A stretch of DNA of 64,000 nucleotides from Burkholderiales bacterium. GTDB lineage: Bacteria; Pseudomonadota; Gammaproteobacteria; Burkholderiales; Burkholderiaceae_C. Shown here in pieces: positions 1-9,773 of the stretch. The notes under the pieces were generated by a model that ran no database searches, had not been told where the DNA came from, and saw nothing but the letters and a program-made list of their open reading frames with translations. The position numbers and the translations under genes are program-made. Position 1 is the stretch's first letter, and every line of letters starts with the position of its first letter. The stretch lies in contig CANHVY010000009.1 of the NCBI GenBank assembly GCA_947464185.1, forward strand, positions 27,500-91,499, in the 5' to 3' direction.

Positions 1-160
1 GGCGCGCCATGCTGCGGTGCTGCAGGCCGCTGCTGCTGCACAGGTGCCTGTGCAGTGCATCGGCCGCATCACGGCAGAGCCCGGCTTGCGGGTGCTGGAC
101 GAGGCAGGCCGGCCACTGGACCTGAGCCGGCTGCAGGCGTTCGATCACTTCAAGTCATGA
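1..160 (+). CDS. thiL: Thiamine-monophosphate kinase, C-terminal end (partial)
   Basis: Only the last 52 codons are present; the gene begins before the window. ThiL phosphorylates thiamine monophosphate to thiamine diphosphate in the cytoplasm. The visible tail reads in frame from base 2, contains an IGRIT/GLRVLD stretch and ends in FDHFKS, which fits the ThiL C-terminus. Its stop overlaps the pgpA start by four bases (ATGA), so the two genes are probably translated from one mRNA. The thiL-pgpA order is common in Burkholderiales and supports the call. Confidence 0.75.
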   Translation, partial: ARHAAVLQAAAAAQVPVQCIGRITAEPGLRVLDEAGRPLDLSRLQAFDHFKS

Positions 161-723
161 CGGCGCCACCAAAGGCTGCGGGCCGCGCGAGCGTGCGCTT
201 CATGCTGGGCCACCCGGCGCGCTGGCTTGCGCTGGGCCTGGGCAGCGGCCTGTCGCCCAAGGCCCCGGGAACGGTGGGCACGCTCTGGGCGTGGGCTTCG
301 TTCCTGGTGCTGGCCCCCTGGCTGCAGGCCGCCGACTGGGCTGTCCTCATCCTCGCGGCGTTCGGGGTAGGCGTGTGGGCCTGCACCCGCACGGCGCGTG
401 ATCTCGGCATGTCCGACCCTGGGGCCATCGTCTGGGACGAGATCGTGGCCTTCTGGCTGGTACTGTGGCTGGTGACGCCGTCAGACTGGTGGACGCAATG
501 CCTGGCCTTCGCGCTGTTCCGCTTTTTCGATGCCGTCAAGCCCGGGCCTGTTGGCTGGGCGGACGGCCTGTTCAAGTTGCGGCCTGGCCAGCCCATCGGG
601 TGGGTTCAAGGCTTTGGCATCCTGTTCGATGACCTGGTGGCGGCGGGCTGCACCTTGCTGGTGCTGGCCCTGGGCCTGCAGGCGGCACCCGTGCTGCAGT
701 CCTGGTGGTGGGGAGGGTCCTGA
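157..723 (+). CDS. pgpA: Phosphatidylglycerophosphatase A
   Basis: This 188-residue inner-membrane protein should remove the phosphate from phosphatidylglycerophosphate to give phosphatidylglycerol. Family signatures are visible: SPKAPGTVGTL near the N-terminus, an acidic VWDEIVAFW segment, FRFFDAVKPGP, and a late GFGILFDDLVAAG segment. Several hydrophobic helices lie between them. The ATG at 157 overlaps the thiL stop by four bases and is preferred to an upstream in-frame start, which would add about 34 residues unlike the family. The cinA gene follows directly. Confidence 0.92.
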   Translation: MTAPPKAAGRASVRFMLGHPARWLALGLGSGLSPKAPGTVGTLWAWASFLVLAPWLQAADWAVLILAAFGVGVWACTRTARDLGMSDPGAIVWDEIVAFWLVLWLVTPSDWWTQCLAFALFRFFDAVKPGPVGWADGLFKLRPGQPIGWVQGFGILFDDLVAAGCTLLVLALGLQAAPVLQSWWWGGS

Positions 724-725
724 AG

Positions 726-1229
726 GTGACGAACGACGTGAGCGCTCTCGCGCAGGCCCTGCGTGAACGCGGCTGGCGCCTGGCCACGGCCGAGAGTTGC
801 ACCGGGGGGCTCATCGCGGCAGCCTGCACGGCGCTGGCCGGCTCCAGCGACTGGTTCGACCGCGGGTTCGTCACCTACAGCAACGACGCCAAGGTGCAGA
901 TGCTGGGGGTGGACGCCGCGCTCATTGCCCAGCATGGCGCCGTCAGCCCTGAGGTGGCTTGCGCCATGGCCGCTGGCGCGCTGCGGCACTCTGCGGCCGA
1001 CCTGGCCGTGGCTGTCACCGGCATCGCCGGGCCGGGCGGCGCGGTGCCGGGCAAGCCCGTGGGCACGGTGTGGCTGGCCACGGCCCTCAAGGGACGCAAG
1101 CCCGAGCCGCTGCTGCTGCACTGCCCGGGCGACCGTTGCGCCGTGCGCGAGGCCACCGTCCGCGAGGCGATTCGTCGCCTCATCATCTGCACGCAGGGCA
1201 GTGCCGACCTGCCGAGCCCGGAATCCTGA
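726..1229 (+). CDS. pncC: Nicotinamide-nucleotide amidohydrolase, CinA C-terminal family
   Basis: This stand-alone CinA C-terminal domain protein of about 167 residues deamidates nicotinamide mononucleotide to nicotinic acid mononucleotide in NAD recycling. The diagnostic ATAESCTGG motif sits near residue 20, and VTGIAGPGG and GTVW motifs follow. The GTG at 726 is preferred because a GGGAGG-type ribosome site lies just upstream; a GTG at 705, which overlaps the pgpA end, is an alternative. It probably belongs to the thiL-pgpA transcription unit. Older annotations call this family competence-damage inducible. Confidence 0.88.
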   Translation: MTNDVSALAQALRERGWRLATAESCTGGLIAAACTALAGSSDWFDRGFVTYSNDAKVQMLGVDAALIAQHGAVSPEVACAMAAGALRHSAADLAVAVTGIAGPGGAVPGKPVGTVWLATALKGRKPEPLLLHCPGDRCAVREATVREAIRRLIICTQGSADLPSPES

Positions 1230-1234
1230 ACCCT

Positions 1235-2185
1235 ATGCGCATCTTCTTCGCCGCTCAACTGGAACCCGCGGAAGCTCAGGCCTGGCAGGAGGCCTTGCGG
1301 TCCGCAGCGCCTGGCCATGAATGGATCGTCTACGCGGCAGGCCGCCGCGATGACGACATCGTTCAAGCCGACGTGGCCGTCGTGGCCAATCCGCAGCCGG
1401 GCTCGCTGTCCCGGGTGCGGGGCCTGCGGCTGATCCAGTCCCTCTGGGCGGGCGTGGACCGCCTGATGGCCGATGCCACGGTGCCTGCGCAGGTGCCGCT
1501 GGCCCGCATGGTGGACCCGGCCATGACGGCGGCCATGGTCCAGTCTGCGCTGTGGGCGGTGACGGCGCTGCACCGCGGCTTCTTCACCTACGCGCAGCAG
1601 CAGCAGCAGGCACAGTGGGTTCAGCACCCGCAGCGCCGGGCTGATGCAGTGAAGGTTCTGGTGCTGGGCCTGGGCACCATGGGCGCGGCGGTGTCGGCCG
1701 CGCTGGCGGCGCAGGGCTATGGGGTGACGGCCTGGCGGCGCGGTGAAGGACCTCCGGGGTCTTCAGGCGTGCCGATCCTGCACGGTGCGCAAGGCCTGGA
1801 GGCAGGGCTGGCGTCTGCCGAGGTCGTGCTCAACCTGCTGCCCCTGACGCCGCACACGCGCGGCCTGATCGACGCCGGCTTCCTGGGCCGCATGAAGTCT
1901 GGCGCCGCGCTCGTGAATTTCGGTCGCGGAGGCCATGTGGTGGAAACAGACCTGCTGGCCGCGCTGGCTGCAGGCAGGCTGGCCCACGCCGTGCTGGACG
2001 TCTTCGCCGGCGAACCCCTGCCTCCTGACCACCCGTTCTGGCAACACCCTCGCGTGACGGTGCTGCCGCATGTGGCAGCGTTGACCGACCTGCGCAGCGC
2101 CGCCGACGTGGTGGCCTCGAACCTGGCCCGTCTCCAGGCGGGCCATCCCCTGTTGCACCTGGTGGACCGTGCGCGCGGGTACTGA
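1235..2185 (+). CDS. ghrA: D-isomer-specific 2-hydroxyacid dehydrogenase (glyoxylate/hydroxypyruvate reductase A-like)
   Basis: This 316-residue protein belongs to the NAD(P)-dependent D-2-hydroxyacid dehydrogenases and most resembles GhrA, which reduces glyoxylate and hydroxypyruvate. The Rossmann nucleotide-binding loop is VLGLGTMGAAV in the middle of the protein. The catalytic region NFGRGGHVVETDLLAAL, an acidic DVFAGEPLP and a C-terminal VLPHVAA histidine segment are all present. The ATG at 1235, five bases after the cinA stop, gives the usual N-terminus MRIFFAAQ. Substrate preference cannot be read from sequence. Confidence 0.82.
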   Translation: MRIFFAAQLEPAEAQAWQEALRSAAPGHEWIVYAAGRRDDDIVQADVAVVANPQPGSLSRVRGLRLIQSLWAGVDRLMADATVPAQVPLARMVDPAMTAAMVQSALWAVTALHRGFFTYAQQQQQAQWVQHPQRRADAVKVLVLGLGTMGAAVSAALAAQGYGVTAWRRGEGPPGSSGVPILHGAQGLEAGLASAEVVLNLLPLTPHTRGLIDAGFLGRMKSGAALVNFGRGGHVVETDLLAALAAGRLAHAVLDVFAGEPLPPDHPFWQHPRVTVLPHVAALTDLRSAADVVASNLARLQAGHPLLHLVDRARGY

Positions 2186-2231
2186 AGGGTCCTCTGACCG
2201 GCGCTGAGCGATCGCTGGCTGAAGGCTGAGC

Positions 2232-2250
2232 GGGGGCATGGCGAGCCCCC
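2232..2250. terminator. Hairpin between convergent ghrA and holA
   Basis: A six-base GGGGGC/GCCCCC stem with a seven-base loop lies in the short gap between two convergent genes. It could terminate transcription from both sides, but it has no T-run, so this is a structural guess. Confidence 0.35.
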
Positions 2251-2255
2251 TGTGG

Positions 2256-3392
2256 TCAGACGCTCAGCACCAGTGAGGCCGGCCGGCCGCCTTTGGATGT
2301 GCCGCCTGTGCCGGTGGTGGCGCGGCCGGCAGTCTGGCGCGGTGCGGTGAAGTGCTGCGTCATCAGGATCAGCCGCCGCAAGGCCTCCCAGGGGTCATCG
2401 GGCCAGTCGGGTTGCCGCAACCCCTTGGTGATGCCATCGCACAGGCTGGCCGCGCCCACCAGGCGGGTGAGGGCGCGCTGGCTCAACAGCGCCGCCGCGC
2501 GTTCGATCGAGCGCTGCCGTGGCCCCCACACCCGGGCGGCATTCAGGGCCATGGGCATGGGCTGGCCCAGGTCCAGCGCCGCGCGCACGCGCTGCAGGGC
2601 GCGCAGATCGTCAGCCAACGGCCAGAGCACCGCCACGGGCGATTCGCCCTCGGCCTTCAGCCCGTCCAGGATGCGCCAGGCCCGGCCCACCTGGCCGGCC
2701 AGCACCGCCTCACAAAGCTGGCGCACGTCGTAGCGCGCCACGTTCAGCACGGCTGATTCCACCTGCTCCGCCGTCAGTTCCCCCGGGGGGTACAGCAGGG
2801 CCAGCTTGCTGATCTCCTGGTGCGCGGCCAGCAGGTGGCCTTCCACGCGGTCTGCGAAGAAGGCGAGCGTGCGTTGGCCCTCCTCACCCTCTCGCACGCG
2901 CTGGCCTTGCACGGCCAGACGACGCGCAATCCACGCGGGCAGGGCAGGGCGCTCCACGGGTTCCACCTTGACCATCACGCCTTGCGCTTGCAGGGCGGTG
3001 AACCATGCGCTCTTGAGTTGTGCGTACTCCACGGTGGGCAGCAGCACCAGGGTCACCACGCCTTCGGGCAACTGCTCGACGTAGCGCTGAAGGGCCTCGC
3101 TGCCCTCCTTGCCCGGCTTGCCTGAAGGGATGCGGATCTCGATGATCTTGGCCTCGGCAAACAGGCTGCGCTCCTGCGCTGCGCCCAGCACACCGCTCCA
3201 GTCGAAGTGCGCCCCGCTGACGTTGAAGACCTCGCGTTCGCTGCAGCCGGACGCGCGCGCCGCGGCCCGGAGGGCATCGGCGACTTCCTGCTGCAGCAGG
3301 GGTTCGTCGCCGACCACGGTGTACAGCGGCTTCAGGCCGTCCTGCGCGGCGTTGGCGAGGTGGGCGCTGAGCTGGTCGGGCCGCAGTTGCAT
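2256..3392 (-). CDS. holA: DNA polymerase III subunit delta
   Basis: HolA is the delta subunit of the clamp loader; it opens the beta clamp so that it can be loaded onto DNA. The 378-residue protein starts with the typical MQLRPDQLSAHL segment, followed by YTVVGDEPLLQQE, the family N-terminus. It is slightly longer than the E. coli protein because of a Gly/Thr-rich C-terminal tail. Its start lies one base after the lptE stop on the same strand, the usual leuS-lptE-holA order in proteobacteria, so the three are probably co-transcribed. Confidence 0.93.
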   Translation of the reverse strand: MQLRPDQLSAHLANAAQDGLKPLYTVVGDEPLLQQEVADALRAAARASGCSEREVFNVSGAHFDWSGVLGAAQERSLFAEAKIIEIRIPSGKPGKEGSEALQRYVEQLPEGVVTLVLLPTVEYAQLKSAWFTALQAQGVMVKVEPVERPALPAWIARRLAVQGQRVREGEEGQRTLAFFADRVEGHLLAAHQEISKLALLYPPGELTAEQVESAVLNVARYDVRQLCEAVLAGQVGRAWRILDGLKAEGESPVAVLWPLADDLRALQRVRAALDLGQPMPMALNAARVWGPRQRSIERAAALLSQRALTRLVGAASLCDGITKGLRQPDWPDDPWEALRRLILMTQHFTAPRQTAGRATTGTGGTSKGGRPASLVLSV

Positions 3393-3393
3393 G

Positions 3394-3900
3394 TCAGGGC
3401 CGCCGCAGGGTGGACAACTGAAGCACCACCTGTCGGGCGATGTCGGCCTCCATGTCGCGCACCAGTTGCCGCTCCTCCAGCTCCTTGGCCAGGGCGTCGG
3501 TCTCGTTGTAGGTCATGTCGCGGTACTGGTTCAGCACGGTGGGCCCCAGCCATTCCCGGCCGTCGCTTCCCAGCACCCGGTACTGCAGCGTCACTGCCAG
3601 GCGCAGATCCCGCACCTGGCCAGCGCCGGTCAGGCCGGCAACGCCGCGTTGCCTGTTCTCTGCCATCGCCACGACCACCACCTCGGCCTGCGCGGGTGCG
3701 CTCACGAACTCCACCTCAGTGCCCGCGGCGCGGCGCAGGGCAGCGGCCTGGCTGGAGCGTGCGCCAAACCCCGACAAGGCGATGCGCTTGAAGGGCAGCG
3801 TGGGGTCGCGCCGCAACTGGAAGCCGCAGCCCGTCAGCGCCAGGACCAGGGCGCCAAAGGCAACTCTCCGCCCGGTCCGTAGTCGCCCCCGTCTGGACAT
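3394..3900 (-). CDS. lptE: LPS assembly lipoprotein LptE
   Basis: LptE is the outer-membrane lipoprotein that plugs the LptD barrel and helps deliver lipopolysaccharide to the cell surface. The 168-residue product has a basic N-terminus, a hydrophobic stretch and a lipobox LALTGC followed by GFQLRR, the hallmark of LptE. The ATG at 3900 gives a normal lipoprotein signal; an upstream in-frame start at 3978 would add 26 charged residues and is rejected. It sits between leuS and holA, its conserved place. Confidence 0.9.
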   Translation of the reverse strand: MSRRGRLRTGRRVAFGALVLALTGCGFQLRRDPTLPFKRIALSGFGARSSQAAALRRAAGTEVEFVSAPAQAEVVVVAMAENRQRGVAGLTGAGQVRDLRLAVTLQYRVLGSDGREWLGPTVLNQYRDMTYNETDALAKELEERQLVRDMEADIARQVVLQLSTLRRP

Positions 3901-3984
3901 CTCCTCCTGACGCGGTCCGTCAGCCGGTCCACCGGGTGCCGCGCCGTGGCCTACCTCATCCGGGCGCCGGTGTTCCATGTCGCG

Positions 3985-6666
3985 TCAGGCCACCACGTTG
4001 ACCAGACGGCCTGGCACGACGATCACCTTCCTGACCGGACGCCCTTCGGTGAAGCGCGCGGTCTCTGGGCTGGCGGCGGCCAGGGCCTCGATGGCTGCCC
4101 GGTCGGCGCTGGCCGGGACGCGGATCGCCCCGCGGGTCTTGCCGTTGACCTGCAGCACGAGCTCGATTTCGTCCTGCACCAGCGCGGCTTCGTCCACTTC
4201 GGGCCACGGCGCGTCGAGCAGGTCGCCTGCGGCCTTTTCCAGGCCGAGGTCACGCCACAGCACCGAGGTCAGGTGGGGGCAGGCCGGATACAGCGCGCGC
4301 AGCAGCACCGAGGCGCCCTCGCACAGCACGGCGGCGTCGCCGTCGCTGCTGTCAGGCTTGAAAGCCTCCAGCGCGTTCAGCAGCTTCATGCAGCCCGACA
4401 CCACGGTGTTGTACTGCATGCGCTCGTAGTCGTAGCTCACCTGGCGCAGCACCAGGTGCACCTCGCGCCGAAGCGCCTTGGCCTCGGAACGCAGACCGGC
4501 CTGGCTCAAGCCGCCGGCAGTGGCGCGCTGCAGCGTGGCCGCGTGGCCCGCCGCAAAGGCCCACACGCGCTTCAGGAAGCGGTGCGCGCCTTCCACGCCG
4601 GCGTCGTTCCACTCCAGCGTCTGTTCCGGTGGTGAGGCGAACATCACGAACAGGCGCGCCGTGTCGGCGCCGTAGCGGTCGATCAGGTCCTGCGGATCCA
4701 CGCCGTTGTTCTTGGACTTGGACATGGTGCCCACGCCCTCGTAGGTGATGGCGGTGCCGGCGGGCAGCTCGCCCTTGGCCTCCTTCAGCCGCGCGCCGTT
4801 GATCTTGCCGCCCTCATCAAAGGTGTTCTCCACCTCGTGCGGCCAGAAGTACTCGATGCCGCCCTTGTCGCCGCGCCGCGAGTAGATGTGGTTCAGCACC
4901 ATGCCCTGGGTCAGCAGCTTGGTGAAGGGCTCGTCCACTTTCACCAGTTTCAGGTCGCGCATCACCTTGGTCCAGAAGCGCGCGTACAGCAGGTGGAGGA
5001 TGGCGTGCTCGATGCCGCCGATGTACTGGTCCATCGGCATCCAGTAATCGACCCGGGCGTCGGTCATGCGGTCAGCATCGCCCGCGCTGCCGGTCGGCTG
5101 CGCGTTGCAATACCGCATGAAATACCACGATGAGTCCACGAAGGTGTCCATCGTGTCGGTCTCGCGCCGCGCGGGCTTGCCGCACACCGGGCAGGTCACG
5201 CCGGCGTGGAAGCCGGCATGCTTGTTCAGCGGGTTGCCGCTGCCGTCGGGGATGCAGTCCTCGGGCAGCACCACCGGGAGGTCCTTCTCCGGTACCGGCA
5301 CCGCGCCGTGTTCGTCGCAGTGGATGATGGGGATCGGCGTGCCCCAGTAGCGCTGGCGGCTGATACCCCAGTCGCGCAGGCGCCAGGTCGTCTTCTTTTC
5401 GCCCAGGCCCTGGGCGGCCAGGTCGCGCGCCACCGCGTCCACTGCGGCCTTGTGGTCCAGCCCGTCGTAGGCGCCTGAGGCCATGACGCGCGCTCGCTGC
5501 TTGTCGGCGTACCACTCGTGCCAGCGCGTTGTGTCGTACGGGCCCTCGCCATCGACTGCGATGACCTGCCGAATGGGGATGTCGTACTTCAGCGCAAAGG
5601 CGAAGTCGCGCTCGTCATGTGCGGGTACGCCCATCACCGCGCCGTCGCCATAGCTCATCAGCACGTAGTTGCCCACCCACACATCGACGGGTGCGGCGGT
5701 CAGCGGGTGCGTCACGGTCAACCCGGTGCGCACACCCTTCTTGTCCTGCGTGGCGAGTTCGGCCTCGGTGGTGCCGCCGGCCTTGCATTCCTCGATGAAG
5801 GCGGCGACTTCGGCGCTTGTGCCTGCGGCGTGCAGGGCCAGCGGATGTTCAGGCGCCACGGCGCAGAAGGTGACGCCCATCACCGTGTCGGCGCGGGTGG
5901 TGAAGACGTACATCCTGCCGCCCTGCAGCGGCTGTCCGTCCTCCCCCTGGATGTCATGCGTGAAGGCGAAGCGCACGCCCTCGCTCTTGCCGATCCAGTT
6001 TTCCTGCATCAGCTTGACGCGCTCGGGCCAGCCCGGCAGGTGGTGCTGCACGTGCTCCAGCAATTCGGGCGCGTACTGCGTGATCTTCAGGTAGTAGCCG
6101 GGGATCTCGCGCTTTTCCACCAGGGCGCCGGAACGCCAGCCGCGCCCGTCGATCACCTGCTCGTTGGCCAGCACCGTCTGGTCCACCGGGTCCCAGTTCA
6201 CCACCTGGGTGCGGCGTTCGGCAATGCCGGCTTCCAGCATCTTCAGGAACAGCCACTGGTTCCACTTGTAGTACTCGGGCGTGCAGGTCGCGACCTCGCG
6301 GCTCCAGTCGATGGCCAGGCCCATGGCCAGCATCTGGCCCTTCATGTGGGCGATGTTGTCGTAGGTCCACTTCGCGGGCGGCACCTTGTTCTTCATCGCC
6401 GCGTTCTCCGCGGGCAGGCCGAAGGCGTCCCAGCCCATGGGCATGAGCACGTTGTAGCCCTTCATCCGCAGATGACGGGTCAGCATGTCGTTGATGGTGT
6501 AGTTGCGCACATGCCCCATGTGCAGCTTGCCGCTGGGGTAGGGCAGCATCGAGCAGGCGTAGAACTTTTGCTTGCTCGCGTCTTCGGTCACGCGGTAGGC
6601 GTCGCGTGCGTTCCAGTCGGCATGAGCCGCAGCTTCCACCTCGGCGGGGACGTACTTTTCATTCAT
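3985..6666 (-). CDS. leuS: Leucyl-tRNA synthetase
   Basis: This 893-residue class I aminoacyl-tRNA synthetase charges tRNA-Leu with leucine. The HIGH-type motif appears as [16 protein letters not shown] near residue 45, and the KMSKS loop as [12 protein letters not shown] in the second half; between them lie the editing domain (with a [11 protein letters not shown] segment) and a zinc-binding CPVCGKPAR site. The ATG at 6666 begins [11 protein letters not shown], the usual family start; an in-frame start at 6729 would add 21 unlikely residues. Downstream lptE and holA follow on the same strand. Confidence 0.97.
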   Translation of the reverse strand: MNEKYVPAEVEAAAHADWNARDAYRVTEDASKQKFYACSMLPYPSGKLHMGHVRNYTINDMLTRHLRMKGYNVLMPMGWDAFGLPAENAAMKNKVPPAKWTYDNIAHMKGQMLAMGLAIDWSREVATCTPEYYKWNQWLFLKMLEAGIAERRTQVVNWDPVDQTVLANEQVIDGRGWRSGALVEKREIPGYYLKITQYAPELLEHVQHHLPGWPERVKLMQENWIGKSEGVRFAFTHDIQGEDGQPLQGGRMYVFTTRADTVMGVTFCAVAPEHPLALHAAGTSAEVAAFIEECKAGGTTEAELATQDKKGVRTGLTVTHPLTAAPVDVWVGNYVLMSYGDGAVMGVPAHDERDFAFALKYDIPIRQVIAVDGEGPYDTTRWHEWYADKQRARVMASGAYDGLDHKAAVDAVARDLAAQGLGEKKTTWRLRDWGISRQRYWGTPIPIIHCDEHGAVPVPEKDLPVVLPEDCIPDGSGNPLNKHAGFHAGVTCPVCGKPARRETDTMDTFVDSSWYFMRYCNAQPTGSAGDADRMTDARVDYWMPMDQYIGGIEHAILHLLYARFWTKVMRDLKLVKVDEPFTKLLTQGMVLNHIYSRRGDKGGIEYFWPHEVENTFDEGGKINGARLKEAKGELPAGTAITYEGVGTMSKSKNNGVDPQDLIDRYGADTARLFVMFASPPEQTLEWNDAGVEGAHRFLKRVWAFAAGHAATLQRATAGGLSQAGLRSEAKALRREVHLVLRQVSYDYERMQYNTVVSGCMKLLNALEAFKPDSSDGDAAVLCEGASVLLRALYPACPHLTSVLWRDLGLEKAAGDLLDAPWPEVDEAALVQDEIELVLQVNGKTRGAIRVPASADRAAIEALAAASPETARFTEGRPVRKVIVVPGRLVNVVA

Positions 6667-6747
6667 CCCGGGATTGTAGGAGCCGGGGTCCTGCGCATGG
6701 GTCTTGCGGGCAGCCGAGCCGCCCCGCATCCCGCCCCACCACCAGGC

Positions 6748-7179
<432 letters not shown>

Positions 7180-7189
7180 GGGGTGGGTC

Positions 7190-7867
7190 TCAGTCAGCCT
7201 GTCGCCGCAGCGTGGCCGGGCCCGCGCCCTCCAGCATCAGCTCGCGCAGGTCGTGCGCAAAGCCCTCGAGCTGGGCTTCGCACTGGCCGATCCACTTGCC
7301 GAACAGGTTGTAGGCCAGCACGGCGGGAATGGCCACGGCCAGGCCGGCGGCGGTCATCACCAGGGCTTCGCCCACGGGGCCCGCCACCTTGTCGATGGAG
7401 AAGGCTCCGCCCGTGCCGATGGCCACCAGGGCGTGGTAGATGCCCCACACGGTGCCGAACAGGCCGATGAAGGGCGAGGTGCTGCCGATGGAAGCAAGCA
7501 CCACCTGGCCGAACTGCAGATGGCCCAGGCCCTGCTGCAGCGCGTCGCGCAGGCGCCGGGTGCGCTGGGAGTCTGCAGCGCCCTGGGTGGCCAGGCTGGC
7601 CCCTGCCGGTGCCTGGCGGGCCGCATCGACCAGCAGGCTCAGCAGGCGTTCGCGGTCCAGCCCGCCCAGCCGGGCACGGCCTTCGTCCAGCGAGGCCGCA
7701 TCCCAGAAGGCGGGGATGGCGCGGTTCAGGTCGCCCATCGCGCGGCGCAGCACCAGCGTCTTCCAGATGATGAGCGCCCAGGCGCTGATCGACATCAACA
7801 GCAGCAGCAAGGCCACCGAGCCGCCCACGGCGTCGCTCTGCTGCAGGAAGTGCATCAACCCTTCCAT
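7190..7867 (-). CDS. exbB: MotA/TolQ/ExbB proton channel protein
   Basis: The 225-residue protein has three hydrophobic segments spaced as in ExbB/TolQ: one near the N-terminus (GGSVALLLLLMSISAWALII) and two in the C-terminal half, within the conserved STSPFIGLFGTVWGI and AVAIPAVLAYNLF regions. It forms the inner-membrane proton channel with ExbD, which is encoded immediately downstream. The dapB stop lies only seven bases upstream, so bamE-dapB-exbB-exbD may form one operon. Confidence 0.9.
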   Translation of the reverse strand: MEGLMHFLQQSDAVGGSVALLLLLMSISAWALIIWKTLVLRRAMGDLNRAIPAFWDAASLDEGRARLGGLDRERLLSLLVDAARQAPAGASLATQGAADSQRTRRLRDALQQGLGHLQFGQVVLASIGSTSPFIGLFGTVWGIYHALVAIGTGGAFSIDKVAGPVGEALVMTAAGLAVAIPAVLAYNLFGKWIGQCEAQLEGFAHDLRELMLEGAGPATLRRQAD

Positions 7868-7874
7868 CGAAACC

Positions 7875-8669
7875 TCACATGCCCAGCACGTCGTTCATGC
7901 CGAACAGGCCCGTGCGGTGAGGGGCCAGAAAGCGGGCAGCGCGCAGGCTGCCCTGCGCGTAGCCGGCACGGCTGCTGCTGCGGTGGCTGATCTCGATGCG
8001 CTCACCCGTGCCCGCGAACAGCACCGTGTGGTCCCCCACGATATCGCCGCCGCGGATGGTGGAAAAGCCGATCGTGGAGGGATCGCGCTCGCCCATGACG
8101 CCTTCGCGGGCGAAAACGCCGCAGGTCTTGAGGTCGCGTCCCAGCGCCTGCGCCAGCACCTCGCCCATCTTCAGTGCCGTGCCACTGGGCGCGTCCACCT
8201 TGTGGCGATGGTGGGCCTCGATGACCTCGATGTCGTAGCCTTCGCTCAAGGCCCGGGCGGCCACATCCAGCAGCCTGAGCACGACGTTCACACCCACGCT
8301 CATGTTGGGTGCCATGACGATGGCCACGGACTGGGCGATGACGCCAATCTCGGCCTTCTGTGCGTCGCTGAACCCGGTGGTGCCCACCACGGCGTTCACG
8401 CCCAGGCGGGCACAGGCGCTCAGGTGTGCCAGCGTGCCCTCGGGGCGGGTGAAGTCGATGAGCACATCCGCACCGGCCAGGGCGCCGTCCAGGTCTGCCC
8501 GGATGGTCACGCCCGTGGTGCGGCCCAGAAAGGCCCCGGCGTCCTGGCCGAGCGCCGGGCTGCCGGCCACGTCCAATGCGCCATGCATTTGCAGGTCGCC
8601 GGTGGCGAGCACGGCTTCGATGAGCATCCGGCCCATGCGGCCGGAACTGCCGGCAATGGCGATCCTCAC
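7875..8669 (-). CDS. dapB: 4-hydroxy-tetrahydrodipicolinate reductase
   Basis: DapB reduces the dihydrodipicolinate-type intermediate in lysine and diaminopimelate synthesis with NAD(P)H. The 264-residue protein starts with [15 protein letters not shown], the nucleotide-binding loop, and contains the catalytic [16 protein letters not shown] motif and a C-terminal [13 protein letters not shown] region. Length and motifs are typical. Its start overlaps the bamE stop by four bases (ATGA), so the two are translationally coupled. Confidence 0.96.
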   Translation of the reverse strand: MRIAIAGSSGRMGRMLIEAVLATGDLQMHGALDVAGSPALGQDAGAFLGRTTGVTIRADLDGALAGADVLIDFTRPEGTLAHLSACARLGVNAVVGTTGFSDAQKAEIGVIAQSVAIVMAPNMSVGVNVVLRLLDVAARALSEGYDIEVIEAHHRHKVDAPSGTALKMGEVLAQALGRDLKTCGVFAREGVMGERDPSTIGFSTIRGGDIVGDHTVLFAGTGERIEISHRSSSRAGYAQGSLRAARFLAPHRTGLFGMNDVLGM

Positions 8670-9226
8670 CTCGGCTCCAGGGGCGGGTAGGGGCGGGTGG
8701 CGCCCGTGGGAGCCTCGGGCGCAGCCTCACGCCGCTGTGGCACGGGCAGCGCCTTGCGCTGGGCCTCGGTGAGTTCCAGCACACGGGGCTCGATCTTGCG
8801 CTTGACCGGATCGATGGAGGCGACGAACTCCTCCTCCGTGGGCAGCGGGCCCTGCGGCAGTTCGATCGTCTTCAGCACGTCGCCGTCGAACACGGCCACG
8901 ATGCTGCGGCGCTGCGGCTCGGTGCCGGGGCGCCGGATCGTGAACAGGTAGTCCCAGCGCTCGGCGCGGAAGGGGTCGGTCAGCAAGGGCGTGCCCAGGA
9001 TGTCACGCACCTGGGCGCGGGACATGCCAGGCTTGATGGCTGCGATCTGTTCGCGCGAGACGGCATTGCCCTGCACGATGTCGATCCGGTAGGGGGTGAC
9101 CAGGCCCAGAAGGCTGCCGTCCGAGGCGATCTGCCGGATGCCGCAGCCGCTGACCATCAGGGCCAGCCCGAGGCAGACCGGCGCCATGGCCCTGGGCCAC
9201 GCGGACGTGAAGGAGGTCGATATCAT
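8666..9226 (-). CDS. bamE: Outer membrane protein assembly factor BamE (SmpA/OmlA)
   Basis: BamE is a small lipoprotein of the BAM complex that inserts beta-barrel proteins into the outer membrane. The 186-residue product has a lipobox LMVSGC followed by GIR, then the SmpA/OmlA core with [20 protein letters not shown] and a WDYLFTIRR segment. The tail is Pro/Arg-rich and longer than in E. coli, as is common in betaproteobacteria. An internal Met at residue 14 would also leave a full signal sequence. It is divergent from fur, an arrangement widely conserved in beta- and gammaproteobacteria. Confidence 0.9.
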   Translation of the reverse strand: MISTSFTSAWPRAMAPVCLGLALMVSGCGIRQIASDGSLLGLVTPYRIDIVQGNAVSREQIAAIKPGMSRAQVRDILGTPLLTDPFRAERWDYLFTIRRPGTEPQRRSIVAVFDGDVLKTIELPQGPLPTEEEFVASIDPVKRKIEPRVLELTEAQRKALPVPQRREAAPEAPTGATRPYPPLEPR

Positions 9227-9241
9227 CTGAAGATTCTAGTG

Positions 9242-9269
9242 TGGCAAAGGGTCGAAAGGCCCTTTGCCA
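9242..9269. promoter_or_regulatory. Perfect inverted repeat between bamE and fur
   Basis: A 10-base arm TGGCAAAGGG is repeated in reverse complement as CCCTTTGCCA, with an eight-base spacer. It lies in the divergent bamE-fur promoter region, 18 bases before the fur start. It could be a protein-binding dyad or a hairpin in the fur mRNA leader. It is not an AT-rich Fur box, so Fur autoregulation is not evident here. Confidence 0.5.
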
Positions 9270-9287
9270 AGCCCTGAAAGCCAGCCG

Positions 9288-9716
9288 ATGAACCGTGCGG
9301 AAGAACTCAAGAGCAGCGGCTTGAAGGCCACCCTGCCCCGGCTGAAGATCCTGGGCGTGTTCGAGCGTGCGCAGCGCCGCCACCTGACGGCCGAGGATGT
9401 CTACCGGGCCTTGATGCTGGACGGTGCCGACATAGGCCTGGCAACGGTGTACCGCGTCTTGATGCAGTTCGAGCAGGCCGGGCTGCTCACGCGCAGCAAC
9501 TTCGAGTCCGGCAAGTCGGTGTTCGAGCTCAACGAGGGCCAGCATCATGACCACCTGGTCTGCCTGACCTGCGGCCGCGTGGAAGAGTTCTTCGACCCCG
9601 ACATCGAGCAGCGCCAGCGTGCCGTGGCGCAGGCCCGCGGGTTCGAACTGCAGGAACACTCCCTGGCCCTGTACGCCACCTGCGCACGCACCGACTGCGA
9701 GCACCGCAACCGCTGA
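9288..9716 (+). CDS. fur: Ferric uptake regulator
   Basis: Fur is the iron-responsive repressor. The 142-residue protein has the winged-helix N-terminus ([18 protein letters not shown]), a recognition helix region ([11 protein letters not shown]), the metal-binding [16 protein letters not shown] segment with two cysteines, and a C-terminal CARTDCEH site. The ATG at 9288 matches the usual start; a TTG at 9264 lies inside the upstream inverted repeat and is rejected. It is divergent from bamE. Confidence 0.96.
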   Translation: MNRAEELKSSGLKATLPRLKILGVFERAQRRHLTAEDVYRALMLDGADIGLATVYRVLMQFEQAGLLTRSNFESGKSVFELNEGQHHDHLVCLTCGRVEEFFDPDIEQRQRAVAQARGFELQEHSLALYATCARTDCEHRNR

Positions 9717-9773
9717 AGGACGACATCTTCGCCGGGCAGCGCCTGGCGGCAGCGGCGGGCCCGGGGTGCGGGA

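Noticed and set aside
1235..2185. Phosphite dehydrogenase (PtxD) as identity of the D-2-hydroxyacid dehydrogenase
   Set aside because: It sits in a housekeeping operon far from phnCDE and has the GhrA-type N-terminus; no Pho box is near.
9242..9269. Fur box in the fur promoter
   Set aside because: The dyad is not AT-rich and does not resemble the GATAAT-type Fur consensus.
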